Shown here one piece after another: positions 18,237-26,551 of a DNA stretch of 64,000 nt. The stretch is from the NCBI GenBank assembly GCA_963790085.1, contig CAWBNH010000006.1:372001-436000 (forward strand), read 5' to 3'. The notes under the pieces are model-generated. The model made no database searches. It saw only the letters and a list, made by a program, of their open reading frames with translations, and was not told the DNA's origin. The position numbers were made by a program, and so were the translations under genes. Source of the DNA: CAXMST01 sp963790085 (GTDB lineage Bacteria > Actinomycetota > Thermoleophilia > Solirubrobacterales > 70-9). Numbering within the stretch: the first letter of the stretch is position 1; each line of letters begins with the position of its first letter.

Positions 18237-19328
18237 TCAGCTCGGCGGCTCCTCCACCGGCGTCATCCTGAATCCCTTCAGCTCACCTGAGATCCGCAAC
18301 TCGCCCTCGAACTGCATCTCGATCCTGTAAGGCCTGTCGAGCGCTTGGATCACCGGGATCGCAACTGCGTCCCGATCATCGCCTGAAGGGCTCGCCGTCC
18401 TGCCCGGCGCAGCCGACGCCGCGTCGCTGTCGCTCGGGACGCGATCGTCCTCGACAGCCGCCAGCGACGGCTGTCCCGGGCGCCGTCCGGGCTCCGGAGC
18501 GGGCGGGGTCGCCGGGGCTGGGGGGTACGAAGCACCGCGAGGGCTGAACGGCTCGACCGGCGCCGCCGCCGGCCGCTGCTGCTGCGGCCCGCTCCGCCCG
18601 GGCACGGGCGCTGGGGCCGGCGATGGGAACTGGTGGACGGGCGCCGGGGGCCGCGGCGGCGGCGGGGCTGCCCGCATCGGGGGAGCGCTGCGAGGCGGCA
18701 TCGGGGGCGCCGGGCGGGTCGGCGGTGGCTCGGCGGCGAAGTACCGGGCCCGTGAGTGGGTGGGCTCGGGCGGCAGCTGCGGGTGGCCGGGCCGCTCCGG
18801 CATCGATGGGTACGAGGGTGCGGGCTCGTAGGGTGGCGTTCGGTGGGGTTCGTACCCGGCCCGGTGGGCCGCCGGCTGCTGATCGAAGGTCGGCGGCTGC
18901 GGCCCCGGATGCCGGTGCTCGTAGGTGGTTGCACCGGGCCCGACGGCCGGCGCATGAGGGGCGCTCCCGTGCGGAACGGCCGCCGCGGCGCTGGCTGCAT
19001 AGTGCCGCCGCAGCGCCGCCTCGAGCTGCTGGGTCAGGGGCGAGCCCGGCTCGACCTGCGGCGCGCGCCGGATGACGTCCTGCTCGTAGGGGATCCAGAC
19101 CCGGCCGGCGCCGGCGCCGGCATCCTCGAACGGGATCAGCGTCGCGCGGCCGTCGAAGCGGCCCTCCTTGACCAGCAGCCAGCGTGGAATGCCGGTTCCG
19201 GGATCGATCCAGATGTCCTCGAGACGGCCTACGCCGACCCCGTAGAGGTCGTCGACCCGAGAGCCGATCCAGCCGAGAGCTTCGTCAAGGCTCAGCCTGC
19301 TACCTCCGCCCAGCTCAGCGGCGATCAT
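18237..19328 (-). CDS. PRC-barrel protein with long proline-rich region (PRC-A)
   Basis: 363 residues. Residues 12-110 form a PRC-barrel-like domain (LDEALGWIGSRVDDLYGVGVGRLED, then GIPRWLLVKEGRF and RVWIPYEQDVIR). Residues 115-320 are extreme Pro/Ala/Arg low complexity. The last 40 residues form a small ordered tail (IEMQFEGELRISGELKGF). Start ATG 19328 has GGAGGA 5 bases upstream, and a TAGGTT at 19370-19375 places transcription start after the alternative GTG at 19379. Paralogous to PRC-B at 19990-20388. PRC-barrels act as protein-interaction modules, including archaeal division proteins CdpB1/B2. Confidence 0.78.
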   Translation of the reverse strand: MIAAELGGGSRLSLDEALGWIGSRVDDLYGVGVGRLEDIWIDPGTGIPRWLLVKEGRFDGRATLIPFEDAGAGAGRVWIPYEQDVIRRAPQVEPGSPLTQQLEAALRRHYAASAAAAVPHGSAPHAPAVGPGATTYEHRHPGPQPPTFDQQPAAHRAGYEPHRTPPYEPAPSYPSMPERPGHPQLPPEPTHSRARYFAAEPPPTRPAPPMPPRSAPPMRAAPPPPRPPAPVHQFPSPAPAPVPGRSGPQQQRPAAAPVEPFSPRGASYPPAPATPPAPEPGRRPGQPSLAAVEDDRVPSDSDAASAAPGRTASPSGDDRDAVAIPVIQALDRPYRIEMQFEGELRISGELKGFRMTPVEEPPS

Positions 19329-19369
19329 CCATTCCTCCGATACGGTTGCGCCGTGGCGCCGAAGGGGGA

Positions 19370-19375
19370 AACCTA
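19370..19375 (-). promoter_or_regulatory. Possible -10 hexamer for PRC-A
   Basis: TAGGTT on the minus strand. Transcription would begin near 19362, giving a short leader that contains the GGAGGA site before ATG 19328. Confidence 0.35.
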
Positions 19376-19444
19376 CCACCCGTCATGGCGGCGCGGTAGG
19401 CGGCGGTCGGCGGCGATCAGCGGAGAGGTAACCTCGCCGCTGAG

Positions 19445-19993
19445 GTGAGCGCACCCCCCGACAACACCGACCAGGGCGGCGGCGATCCGGGAGCGTCCCG
19501 GGGGCAGCACTTCGAGCCACCGGGGCCCGACCCGTCACGGCCCGACAGTCCGCGCCTGCGCCGAGGCCTGCTCGGGGTCAGGGCGGGCGACGTCAGCGCG
19601 GAGATCGGCCTCAGGGACGCCGAGATCGCCGAGCTGCGGCGTGACATTGCCGCCCTGTGGCTCGCCTTCGGCCAGCACGAGCGGACGATCCAGGAGCTCG
19701 TCAGCGCGATCGATGACCGCGGGGGCCGTGCGCTCGACCCGCCCGGGGGGCGTCCGCCGGGCGCCGAGCAACGGAGCCCGGCGGGCCGGGAGCCCGGTGC
19801 GGCGCCGCGTGGAGCCTCGATCGCAAAGCAGCTCTCGAGCCTCGATGAGGTGCTGGGCGCAATCGAGGAGGCGACGCGGACCCTCGAGCGGAGCTACGCC
19901 GAGGAAATCGAGGAAGGTGGGACCGAGAGCCCTGCCGAGGCCGAGTCGCGCCGGAGCCGGGACGAGGGCGGGGAGCCGGCCCCCGACCGCTAG
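19445..19993 (+). CDS. Small DivIVA-like coiled-coil protein (CC3)
   Basis: 182 residues, GTG start. Residues 38-90 read LRRGLLGVRAGDVSAEIGLRDAEIAELRRDIAALWLAFGQHE. The R-GLLG-R--DV pattern followed by a heptad helix recalls the DivIVA N-terminal lipid-binding motif (FRR-LRGYD--EVD). A second short helix is at 128-155. The rest is disordered. It lies between two paralogous PRC-barrel genes, divergent from one and tail to tail with the other. Function unknown. Confidence 0.7.
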   Translation: MSAPPDNTDQGGGDPGASRGQHFEPPGPDPSRPDSPRLRRGLLGVRAGDVSAEIGLRDAEIAELRRDIAALWLAFGQHERTIQELVSAIDDRGGRALDPPGGRPPGAEQRSPAGREPGAAPRGASIAKQLSSLDEVLGAIEEATRTLERSYAEEIEEGGTESPAEAESRRSRDEGGEPAPDR

Positions 19994-20388
19994 CCCGTCG
20001 GGGCCGGGACCGAGCCGTCGGCGCCGAGCACCCCGGGCCCGCCAGCCGCGCTCGAAGTGGCGGGGATGTCCGGGATGCCGTAGTGCTCACGCAGCACCGC
20101 CTCCCGCTCAGGTCCGATCCCGGCGCCAGGGTCGATCTCGGGGGAGCTGCGAATCAGATCGCGCGGATACGGCACCCAGACATGCCCGACGCCGCCCGCA
20201 GCAGCCCCAGCCGGCACCGCCGAGCGGTGCCCGAGCCGCCCGACCCTGATCACCAGCCAGGTCGGCGTCCCGGACCGCCCGTCGACGAGGACGCCCTCGA
20301 CCCGGCCGGTCGTGGCCCCACCGATGTCGTCGAGCTTGAAGCCGACCCAGGCCAGGGTCTCCTTCAGACCCGGGGCGGACTCAGCCAC
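19990..20388 (-). CDS. PRC-barrel domain protein (PRC-B)
   Basis: 132 residues, GTG start with GGAG 10 bases upstream inside meaB. The domain repeats the PRC-A pattern: L-E-L-W-G...DD...GR-E...G-P-WL...GR...VW-PY--D-IR--P...PG...E--LR-HY. It lacks the proline-rich extension. Its start overlaps the meaB stop by 8 bases, so it is co-translated with meaB. Its stop codon shares the bases CTAG with the stop of CC3 on the other strand. Confidence 0.78.
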   Translation of the reverse strand: MAESAPGLKETLAWVGFKLDDIGGATTGRVEGVLVDGRSGTPTWLVIRVGRLGHRSAVPAGAAAGGVGHVWVPYPRDLIRSSPEIDPGAGIGPEREAVLREHYGIPDIPATSSAAGGPGVLGADGSVPAPTG

Positions 20389-21331
20389 CGCGATCGCGCT
20401 CCAAGAGCTCGTCGGCGGCCGTGGCCGGATCGGTCTCGCGCCGGACGACGCGGTCGAGCAGCTGCGCGACCTTGGGATCGTCGCGGGCCCTGGCCTCGAG
20501 CCCGCGTCGCAACCGGGCGGCGGCAAGGCCGAGCACCTCGTTGCGGAGATTGCGGGCGCGGCGCTGCTCGAGCGTCCCCTCGGACTCGATGTGAGCCCGA
20601 TGAGCGTCGATCTGCTCGCGTAGCTCCGCGATGCCGGCACCCGTGGTCGCCTCCGTCTTGACGATCGGCACCTTCCAGTCCTCCTGCGGGCCGAGCGAGA
20701 GCGCGGTCCGCACCTCGCGCACCATCGTGTCGGTCAAGGGGTGATCGGCCTTGTTGACGACGATCACGTCCGGGATCTCCATCACCCCGGCCTTCAACGC
20801 CTGGATCGAGTCGCCCGATCCCGGCATCAGCGCGAGCACCACCGTGTCGGCGTGGTCGATCACGTCGATCTCGGCCTGGCCGACCCCGACCGTCTCGAGC
20901 AGGATGTCCTCGAAGCCCGCCGCATCCATCACGAGCGCGGCCTGCAGGGCGGCCTCGGCAAGCCCCCCCAGCGCACCTCGAGTTGCCATCGAGCGAATGA
21001 ACACATCCGGGTCGAGGAAGTGCTCGGAGAGACGGATCCGGTCGCCGAGCAGCGCACCCCGCGTGAACGGACTGGAAGGATCGATCGAGAGCACCCCGAC
21101 CTTGCGGCCGGCGGCCCGGAGCTCGCGCGTGAGGGCGCCGATCAGGGTGCTCTTGCCGACCCCGGGTGGCCCGGTAAATCCGACGACCCGCGCGTCGCCG
21201 GTCCGCGGGAACACCGCTCCGACGAGATCGGCGCCGTCGCTGTCTCCGCTCTCGATCAACGTGATCGCCCTCGCGAGGGCGCGCCTGTCGCCGCTGAGCA
21301 GCCTCTCCGCTAGTTCGGTCACGGTCGTCAT
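20381..21331 (-). CDS. meaB: Methylmalonyl-CoA mutase-associated G-protein chaperone
   Basis: 316 residues. Walker A GPPGVGKST is near 54-62, a VLSIDPSSPFTRGALLGDR segment near 75-95 is diagnostic of MeaB/ArgK, ETVGVGQ-E is the switch region, and VVNKAD is the guanine-specificity motif. It loads and protects adenosylcobalamin in methylmalonyl-CoA mutase (6655-9339). ATG 21331 chosen; an in-frame start at 21358 is possible. Confidence 0.95.
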   Translation of the reverse strand: MTTVTELAERLLSGDRRALARAITLIESGDSDGADLVGAVFPRTGDARVVGFTGPPGVGKSTLIGALTRELRAAGRKVGVLSIDPSSPFTRGALLGDRIRLSEHFLDPDVFIRSMATRGALGGLAEAALQAALVMDAAGFEDILLETVGVGQAEIDVIDHADTVVLALMPGSGDSIQALKAGVMEIPDVIVVNKADHPLTDTMVREVRTALSLGPQEDWKVPIVKTEATTGAGIAELREQIDAHRAHIESEGTLEQRRARNLRNEVLGLAAARLRRGLEARARDDPKVAQLLDRVVRRETDPATAADELLERDRGG

Positions 21332-21410
21332 CGGCCGGCGGATGATTGCAAGGCTCACCAGCGGACCGAGGGACCCTCGCGGATCGCCGCACGGCGCCGT
21401 CGGGCGACCC

Positions 21411-21416
21411 TATGAT
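21411..21416 (+). promoter_or_regulatory. Leaderless -10 hexamer for the LbH acyltransferase
   Basis: TATGAT, 7 bases before GTG 21424. The alternative ATG at 21412 lies inside this hexamer and so upstream of the predicted transcript. Confidence 0.5.
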
Positions 21417-21423
21417 CCGCACC

Positions 21424-22152
21424 GTGGGCGCCCCGACGACGACACCCACCGGGCCGGCCACCGGCTCCGAGCCGGCCACAGAGACGATCGCCCCCAAGCG
21501 CGGGCCGATCGCAGCGCTCCGGTTCGCATCCGCGAACGGGATGCTGACTGCGAAGTACGCCCGCCTGCTGGTGCGGTTTCTCGGGCGCCGCTTCCTGACG
21601 GCCGCCGGCCGGCGCATGGAGACCGACGGCATGGTCTTTCTCGGTCCCAGGCTGCAGCTACAGATCGGGCGGAACGCGAGCGTCCGGTTCGGGCGCTTCG
21701 CCTGGGTCGGCCACGGCTGCAAGATCCGCTGCCACGAGGGACGGGTCGAGATCGGTGCGAAGACCGTGATCGGGCAGGACTGCACGATCTCCGCCTACCA
21801 GCGGGTCTCGATCGGTGAGCAGTGCGTGATTGCCGACCGGGCGATGTTCATCGACTTCGACCACACCGTCTCCGACGTCGAGCAGCCGATCCGCAGACAG
21901 GGCATCTACAAGCGTGACGTGATCGTCGGTAACAACGTCTGGGTCGGCTACAACGCCCAGGTGCTCAGGGGTGTGACGGTCGGGGACAACTCGATAATCG
22001 GAGCGAACTCAGTCGTCACCCGCGACATCCCCGCCAACGCCGTGGTCGCCGGATCGCCTGCCCGCGTGATCCGGATGCGGGAGGCGCCGAAGAGGCTGCG
22101 CTGGCGAGACCCGGTCGAGCCCGGCGGCTACGGGCCGTCCGGCCCCCGCTGA
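21424..22152 (+). CDS. Left-handed beta-helix acyltransferase (Rv3034c-like)
   Basis: 242 residues from GTG 21424 (246 if ATG 21412 is used). The second half is a hexapeptide-repeat beta-helix: IGRNASVRFGRFAWVGHGCKI, then the catalytic-type FIDFDHT and a long VGNNVWVGYNAQVLRGVTVGD run ending AGSPARVI. The FDHT...PI--QGI-K pattern matches what I remember of the mycobacterial MGLP-cluster acetyltransferase Rv3034c. Likely acetylates or acylates a sugar. Opposite strand to the adjacent GT4-GH57-methyltransferase operon. Confidence 0.87.
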   Translation: MGAPTTTPTGPATGSEPATETIAPKRGPIAALRFASANGMLTAKYARLLVRFLGRRFLTAAGRRMETDGMVFLGPRLQLQIGRNASVRFGRFAWVGHGCKIRCHEGRVEIGAKTVIGQDCTISAYQRVSIGEQCVIADRAMFIDFDHTVSDVEQPIRRQGIYKRDVIVGNNVWVGYNAQVLRGVTVGDNSIIGANSVVTRDIPANAVVAGSPARVIRMREAPKRLRWRDPVEPGGYGPSGPR

Positions 22153-22159
22153 GGCCCGC

Positions 22160-23356
22160 TCAGGCCGGCGCGCGCTCGGCGATTAGCCGCCCGTAGAGGC
22201 TCGCGGTCTCATCGGCGACCTCAAGCCAATCGAAGGAGAGGACGTGCTCGCGCGCCTCGCTGACGAGGTCGCTTCGCAGGCGCTCGTCCGTCAGAGCCCG
22301 GCCCGCGACCTCCGCGAGGGCCTCGGGATCCCGCGAGCGGAAGCGCAGGCCGACCTGTCCACCGTCCGGCACCACCTCGCGCAGCCCGCCGGTGTCGGCG
22401 ACGATGCACGGGCACTCGGAGGCCATCGCCTCGAGCGCGACGAGGCCGAAGGGCTCGTACAGGGACGGGACCACGCAGACGTCCGCGATCCGGTAGAGGG
22501 CATGGAGGACGTCGTCGCCGATCCAGCCGAGGAAGGTTCCGTGCTCCATCAGCCCCAGCTCCTCTGCCTGGCGGCGGAGCTCCTGCTCGTGCGTGCCCGA
22601 GCCCGCGACCAGAAAACGGGTACCGGGCACGCGCTCGATCAGGGACGGCATCGCCTCGAGCGCGAACTGGAACCCCTTCTCGTAGACGAGCCGGCCGATC
22701 AGCAGCACCAGGCGCTGCTCGGGGGCGGCGAACTCGGAGCGCAGCCGCGCCAGCTCGCCGCTCTCGGGCAGCGGCAGATCGCCGGGGTCGATCCCGTTCG
22801 GGATCACGCTGACCCGGCGCTCGGGGACGTCGAATACGTCGGCGATCTGCTCGCGCATGTAGTAGCTGCAGGCGATCACCCGGTCGGCGCGATTCGAGAT
22901 CCAGCGCTCGACCTCGTGGATGTAGGACTGCGGGTGCTTGTCGACCCAACCCTGATGACGGCCGTGCTCGGTGGCGTGAATAGTGGTCACCAGCGGGGCG
23001 CCGAACCGCCGCGCGAGGTGATCGCAGGCACCGGCGACGAGCCAGTCGTGCCCATGGACGAGCTCGAAGTCGAAGCGGTCGCCGAGCTCGACCCCGGCGG
23101 CGAGCATGTCCGAGTTCATCCGCTCGACCCAGGCGACGAACTCACCCAGGTCTCGGGGCCGGTTCGGCTCGAGCACCCGATGGATGTGGACGCCGGCGCT
23201 GCGCTCTTCTCGCGGCGACTCCTCGCCGCCGCGGGTGAGCACATGGACCTCCGTGCCGCGCTCGACCAGGGCCTCGGAGAGCTTGCGTACGTGGCGCGCC
23301 AGGCCGCCCTCGATCAGCGGCGGGTACTCCCAGGAGAGAATGAGGATTCGGCTCAA
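22160..23356 (-). CDS. GT4 glycosyltransferase (alpha-1,4-glucosyltransferase, Rv3032-like)
   Basis: 398 residues, TTG start. GT-B fold: ILILSWEYPPLIEGGLARHV is the glycogen-synthase-type acceptor motif, VHGHDWL is near 105, and the donor site includes IGRLVYEKGFQ and CVVPSLYEPFGLVALEAMA (E-x7-E). It would transfer glucose from an ADP- or UDP-sugar to a growing alpha-1,4-glucan. It is the last gene of a three-gene run with GH57 branching enzyme and methyltransferase, the same order as mycobacterial Rv3030-Rv3031-Rv3032. Confidence 0.92.
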   Translation of the reverse strand: MSRILILSWEYPPLIEGGLARHVRKLSEALVERGTEVHVLTRGGEESPREERSAGVHIHRVLEPNRPRDLGEFVAWVERMNSDMLAAGVELGDRFDFELVHGHDWLVAGACDHLARRFGAPLVTTIHATEHGRHQGWVDKHPQSYIHEVERWISNRADRVIACSYYMREQIADVFDVPERRVSVIPNGIDPGDLPLPESGELARLRSEFAAPEQRLVLLIGRLVYEKGFQFALEAMPSLIERVPGTRFLVAGSGTHEQELRRQAEELGLMEHGTFLGWIGDDVLHALYRIADVCVVPSLYEPFGLVALEAMASECPCIVADTGGLREVVPDGGQVGLRFRSRDPEALAEVAGRALTDERLRSDLVSEAREHVLSFDWLEVADETASLYGRLIAERAPA

Positions 23357-23366
23357 CGCGTGGTTC

Positions 23367-24800
23367 TCAGGGCTCGAGCAAGGGTGCCAGGGTGAGGTCC
23401 GGCGCCAGGTTCCGCAGGGCCGGGGTGGCGCGCCCGGGGGAGTCTATGGCCTCGAACAGCTCCAACGCATGGCCGAGGCTGCGCTGGTAGCCGTAGTCGC
23501 CGGCCTCGCGCTTGTAGTCGAGGAAGGCCCAATCGCTGGCCTGGACCGCGAGCAGCTCACGAGCCGCCCGCTGCAGTGCGGCACCGCGCAGCCGTCCGGC
23601 GAACAGCTCACGGAGGAGGCGGAGCTCGAGCCGCCGCGCCCCCCAGGCGAGGTCGGCGACCGCGGGCGAGTCCCAGGTGCGGAAATCCCGGCCCTCCCCC
23701 CACGTGGCACGGTGCAGCGGGCGCTGCTGGGCCGGGTGCTCGGCGAGCGCCTGCGAGAGGGTCAGGGCCCTGACCCCCCTTGCCTCGAGTCGCTCGAGCG
23801 CCGCCGCGAGCCATCGCGGCCCCTCCCACCACCAGTGACCGATCAACTCGGTGTCGATCGCGAAGGTGAGCAGCCCCGCGACTCCCGAGCGCCGCCGATG
23901 GTCGTCGAGCCTGCCGGCGACCGCCGCGGCGAACTCGTCCGCCTGGGCCACGGCCCGCCCGGCAGCCGCCTCGGGGTCGTAGGGGCGGCCGCTGATCGCC
24001 CAGGGCCGGGTCCCGCGGAGGGACCTGCGATGGAAGTCGGCGTAACCGGGATCGGACGGATAGCCGTCCATCGCCCACAGCCACTCGACCGCCTCACGGT
24101 CGATCGTGAATGCCGTCATCCCGCGGCTCTCGGCCGGCCTCATCGCCGCGGCGGCGGGCTCGTGCCGCGACTGGTCGACGAGGAAGTAGCGGATCCCACC
24201 CTCGGCGAGCAGATGCTCGAGGCCGGGCTCGTAGGCGCATTCGGGAAGCCAGAAGCCCTGGGCGCGCCCGAACCGGCGGCGATGTGAGCGCAGCCCGGTC
24301 TCGATCTGCATCCGACGAGCGCCGCGGGTCGCGATCAACGGCAGGATCGCGTGCGTCGCCGAGGAGGGAATCAGCTCGACCCGCCCGCTGTCCGCCGCGT
24401 CGCGGAACGCTTCGAGCAGGTCGCCCCCGAGCTGCTCGAGCGACGCGACGGCGTCCCGGTATCGGTCCGCCTCCGCCGAGCACGCGGCACCGAGCTCGGC
24501 GCTCTCCATGTCATCGGAGTCGAGCTCCGCCGATCCGAGTCGGAAGCGCCGCGCGAACTCGAGCATTCGGCCGTGCACGCCGGGATCCTCGAGCTGGTCG
24601 GCGAGCACCGGGGTGATCGTCATGGTCAGCCGTCTGGCGATCGCGAGCACCGGCAGGTAGGAGCGGATCGCGGCGTCGAACAGCCACTCCTCCCCGAACG
24701 GGTAGGTCCCGAAGCCCTCGACGTAGGGCATGTGACTGTGCAGGACGATGGCGATGTCGCCGACGTGGTCCGATCTGCGTTCTCCGCCCCCCTCCAGCAC
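23367..24800 (-). CDS. GH57 1,4-alpha-glucan branching enzyme (DUF1957 type, Rv3031-like)
   Basis: 477 residues from GTG 24800; an in-frame GTG at 24863 overlaps the upstream gene. Near the N-terminus LHSHMPYVEGFGTYPFGEEWL is the GH57 signature, GFWLPECAYEPGLE holds the nucleophile Glu, and AIDTELIGHWWWEGP the Asp acid/base region. A helical C-terminal domain with DWAFLDYKREAGDYGYQR follows. It moves glucan chains to alpha-1,6 positions. 10 bases before the GT4 gene, 13 bases after the methyltransferase. Confidence 0.93.
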   Translation of the reverse strand: MLEGGGERRSDHVGDIAIVLHSHMPYVEGFGTYPFGEEWLFDAAIRSYLPVLAIARRLTMTITPVLADQLEDPGVHGRMLEFARRFRLGSAELDSDDMESAELGAACSAEADRYRDAVASLEQLGGDLLEAFRDAADSGRVELIPSSATHAILPLIATRGARRMQIETGLRSHRRRFGRAQGFWLPECAYEPGLEHLLAEGGIRYFLVDQSRHEPAAAAMRPAESRGMTAFTIDREAVEWLWAMDGYPSDPGYADFHRRSLRGTRPWAISGRPYDPEAAAGRAVAQADEFAAAVAGRLDDHRRRSGVAGLLTFAIDTELIGHWWWEGPRWLAAALERLEARGVRALTLSQALAEHPAQQRPLHRATWGEGRDFRTWDSPAVADLAWGARRLELRLLRELFAGRLRGAALQRAARELLAVQASDWAFLDYKREAGDYGYQRSLGHALELFEAIDSPGRATPALRNLAPDLTLAPLLEP

Positions 24801-24813
24801 GGCTCGCAAGGCG

Positions 24814-25566
24814 CTAGCGACGGCAGACTGCGAGGAAGTCGAGGGCCCGCTCGAGCCGCTCACCCCCGAGGCTGAAGTCGGCGGCGCTGATCGCCGGCGT
24901 GAAGCGGTCGTAGAAGGCGTCGGTCACGCCGAGCGCGGCATGAAGCCGGTCCCAGCCCAGCCTCAGCGCCAGCTCGTGGACCCGCAGCTTGCCGGCGTGC
25001 CTGAGGCCGAGGATCTCGACGCTGGCGAAGTGCGGGGCCAGCAGGCTCCGGTACTCGCCGAGCGTGTACTCGCGTAGATGCCAGGGGTTGTCGGATTTCT
25101 CCGCGCCGGGCGGGGCCAGCGTCAGGCGGTTCGGCGTCGAGATGTAGGCGAGCGGAGCCGCCGCGGCGATTCGCTCGAGCAGCGCGTCGGGGTCGGCGAT
25201 GTGCTCGATCGTCTGCAGGAAGACGATCGCGTCGCGGGGCCCGGAGACGTTCTCGACGAGATCGCGCTCGAAGCGGAGGTTCGGGCGCTTGTAGCGGGCG
25301 ACCGCGTGGGAATGGGCCTCGGGGTTGGCATCGACGCCGACGACCTCCCTGGCGGCCCGCGCGAGCACGTCGGAGCCGTAGCCCTCACCGCAGGCGAGAT
25401 CCGCGACCGCCATCCCCCGGACCCGCTCGGCGATCCACTCGTAGACGGCGAGGTGGCGTCGGAACCAGTAGTTCTCCGCCGGCACATCGGGCAGGGTGCG
25501 CTCGCCGGTCAACGGGAGGGGCGGCACGCCCGCCGGCTGATCCTGCTGCAGGTAGGGGGTTTCCAT
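24814..25566 (-). CDS. Class I SAM-dependent methyltransferase (Rv3030-like)
   Basis: 250 residues. Motif I is VADLACGEGYGSDVLARAA and VVGVDANPEA is motif II. The N-terminal segment LTGERTLPDVPAENYWFRRH is nearly what I recall for mycobacterial Rv3030, the sugar O-methyltransferase of the methylglucose lipopolysaccharide cluster. First gene of the methyltransferase-GH57-GT4 operon. ATG 25566 chosen; the longer frame to 25644 would run through the divergent promoter. Confidence 0.9.
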   Translation of the reverse strand: METPYLQQDQPAGVPPLPLTGERTLPDVPAENYWFRRHLAVYEWIAERVRGMAVADLACGEGYGSDVLARAAREVVGVDANPEAHSHAVARYKRPNLRFERDLVENVSGPRDAIVFLQTIEHIADPDALLERIAAAAPLAYISTPNRLTLAPPGAEKSDNPWHLREYTLGEYRSLLAPHFASVEILGLRHAGKLRVHELALRLGWDRLHAALGVTDAFYDRFTPAISAADFSLGGERLERALDFLAVCRR

Positions 25567-25581
25567 CCGAGTTTCGGACGC

Positions 25582-25587
25582 TACAGT
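25582..25587 (+). promoter_or_regulatory. Leaderless -10 hexamer for the second methyltransferase
   Basis: TACAGT, 7 bases before ATG 25595, within the 28-base gap between divergent methyltransferase genes. Confidence 0.5.
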
Positions 25588-25594
25588 GCCGCGA

Positions 25595-26551
25595 ATGCCC
25601 GCGGCACCCGACGCAACCGCTGAGCGGATCAAGGACGCGAACACGCGCTACCACGATGTCGCGGCCGAGAGCTACGACGCAAAATGGGGGATCAACTTCG
25701 GCGAGACCGGTCGCGGGCAGGTGACGGAGAAGCTCCGCAAGGCGCTGGGAGGCGCCGAGCGACGCCACGGGGACGCCCTCGAGATCGGCTCTGGAACCGG
25801 CTACTTCTCGCTCAACCTGTTGAGCGCGGGCGCGATCGAGACGGCGACCTGCACCGACATCTCCCCGGGCATGCTCGCAACGCTGCGCGGCAACGCCGGT
25901 CGGCTCGGCTTCGAGGTCGAGACCGTCGTGGCCGAGGCCGAGCGGCTGCCGTTCGCGGATGACTCCTTCGACCTCGTCTTCGGGCACGCGGTCCTCCATC
26001 ACATCCCCGACCTGCGGCGGGCGACAGGTGAGTTCCTACGCGTGCTGCGCCCCGGCGGCACGGTCGCCTTCTGCGGCGAGCCGAGCGCCAACGGCGACCG
26101 CGTCGCCGCGGTGCCGAAGCGCCTCGGCGCCGTCGCCGCACCGGTCTGGCGGGCGCTCGTTCGCGCCCCGAAGGCGCACGGAACAGCGGCGGCGGATGCC
26201 GAGGAGGCGGCCGGCCACGAGCTCGAGAGCGAGGTGGACGTGCACGCCTTCGACCCGGAGACGCTGGCGAGGACGTTCACCGAGGCCGGGTTCGAGGCCA
26301 CCCGCATCCGCGGCGAGGAGCTGCTCGCCAATGCCTACGGCTGGGGGCTGCGGACGGTCGAGGCGAGTGCCGACCCCGACGGCATCCCGGCGCTCTGGCG
26401 GCGATTCGCGTTCCGCTCCTACCTGGCGCTGCAGAGGGTCGATGCGGAGTTGCTGGAGCCGCGCCTGCCCGCTGCGCTCTTCTACAACCTCGTGCTATCG
26501 GCCCGCAAGCCTGAGGCGCGAACGCCGGGACCGCCTCAGAACAGCTCGTAG
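25595..26551 (+). CDS. Class I SAM-dependent methyltransferase (UbiE-like fold)
   Basis: 318 residues. Motif I is ALEIGSGTGYFSLNLL, followed by CTDISPGML, AEAERLPFADDSFDLVFGHAVLHHI and the motif III VLRPGGTVAFCGEP. The C-terminal 130 residues form a less common helical extension. Divergent from the Rv3030-like gene with 28 bases between start codons, so possibly a second sugar methyltransferase of the same pathway. The substrate cannot be read. The 3' end overlaps the convergent lipoprotein gene by 16 bases. Confidence 0.88.
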   Translation: MPAAPDATAERIKDANTRYHDVAAESYDAKWGINFGETGRGQVTEKLRKALGGAERRHGDALEIGSGTGYFSLNLLSAGAIETATCTDISPGMLATLRGNAGRLGFEVETVVAEAERLPFADDSFDLVFGHAVLHHIPDLRRATGEFLRVLRPGGTVAFCGEPSANGDRVAAVPKRLGAVAAPVWRALVRAPKAHGTAAADAEEAAGHELESEVDVHAFDPETLARTFTEAGFEATRIRGEELLANAYGWGLRTVEASADPDGIPALWRRFAFRSYLALQRVDAELLEPRLPAALFYNLVLSARKPEARTPGPPQNSS

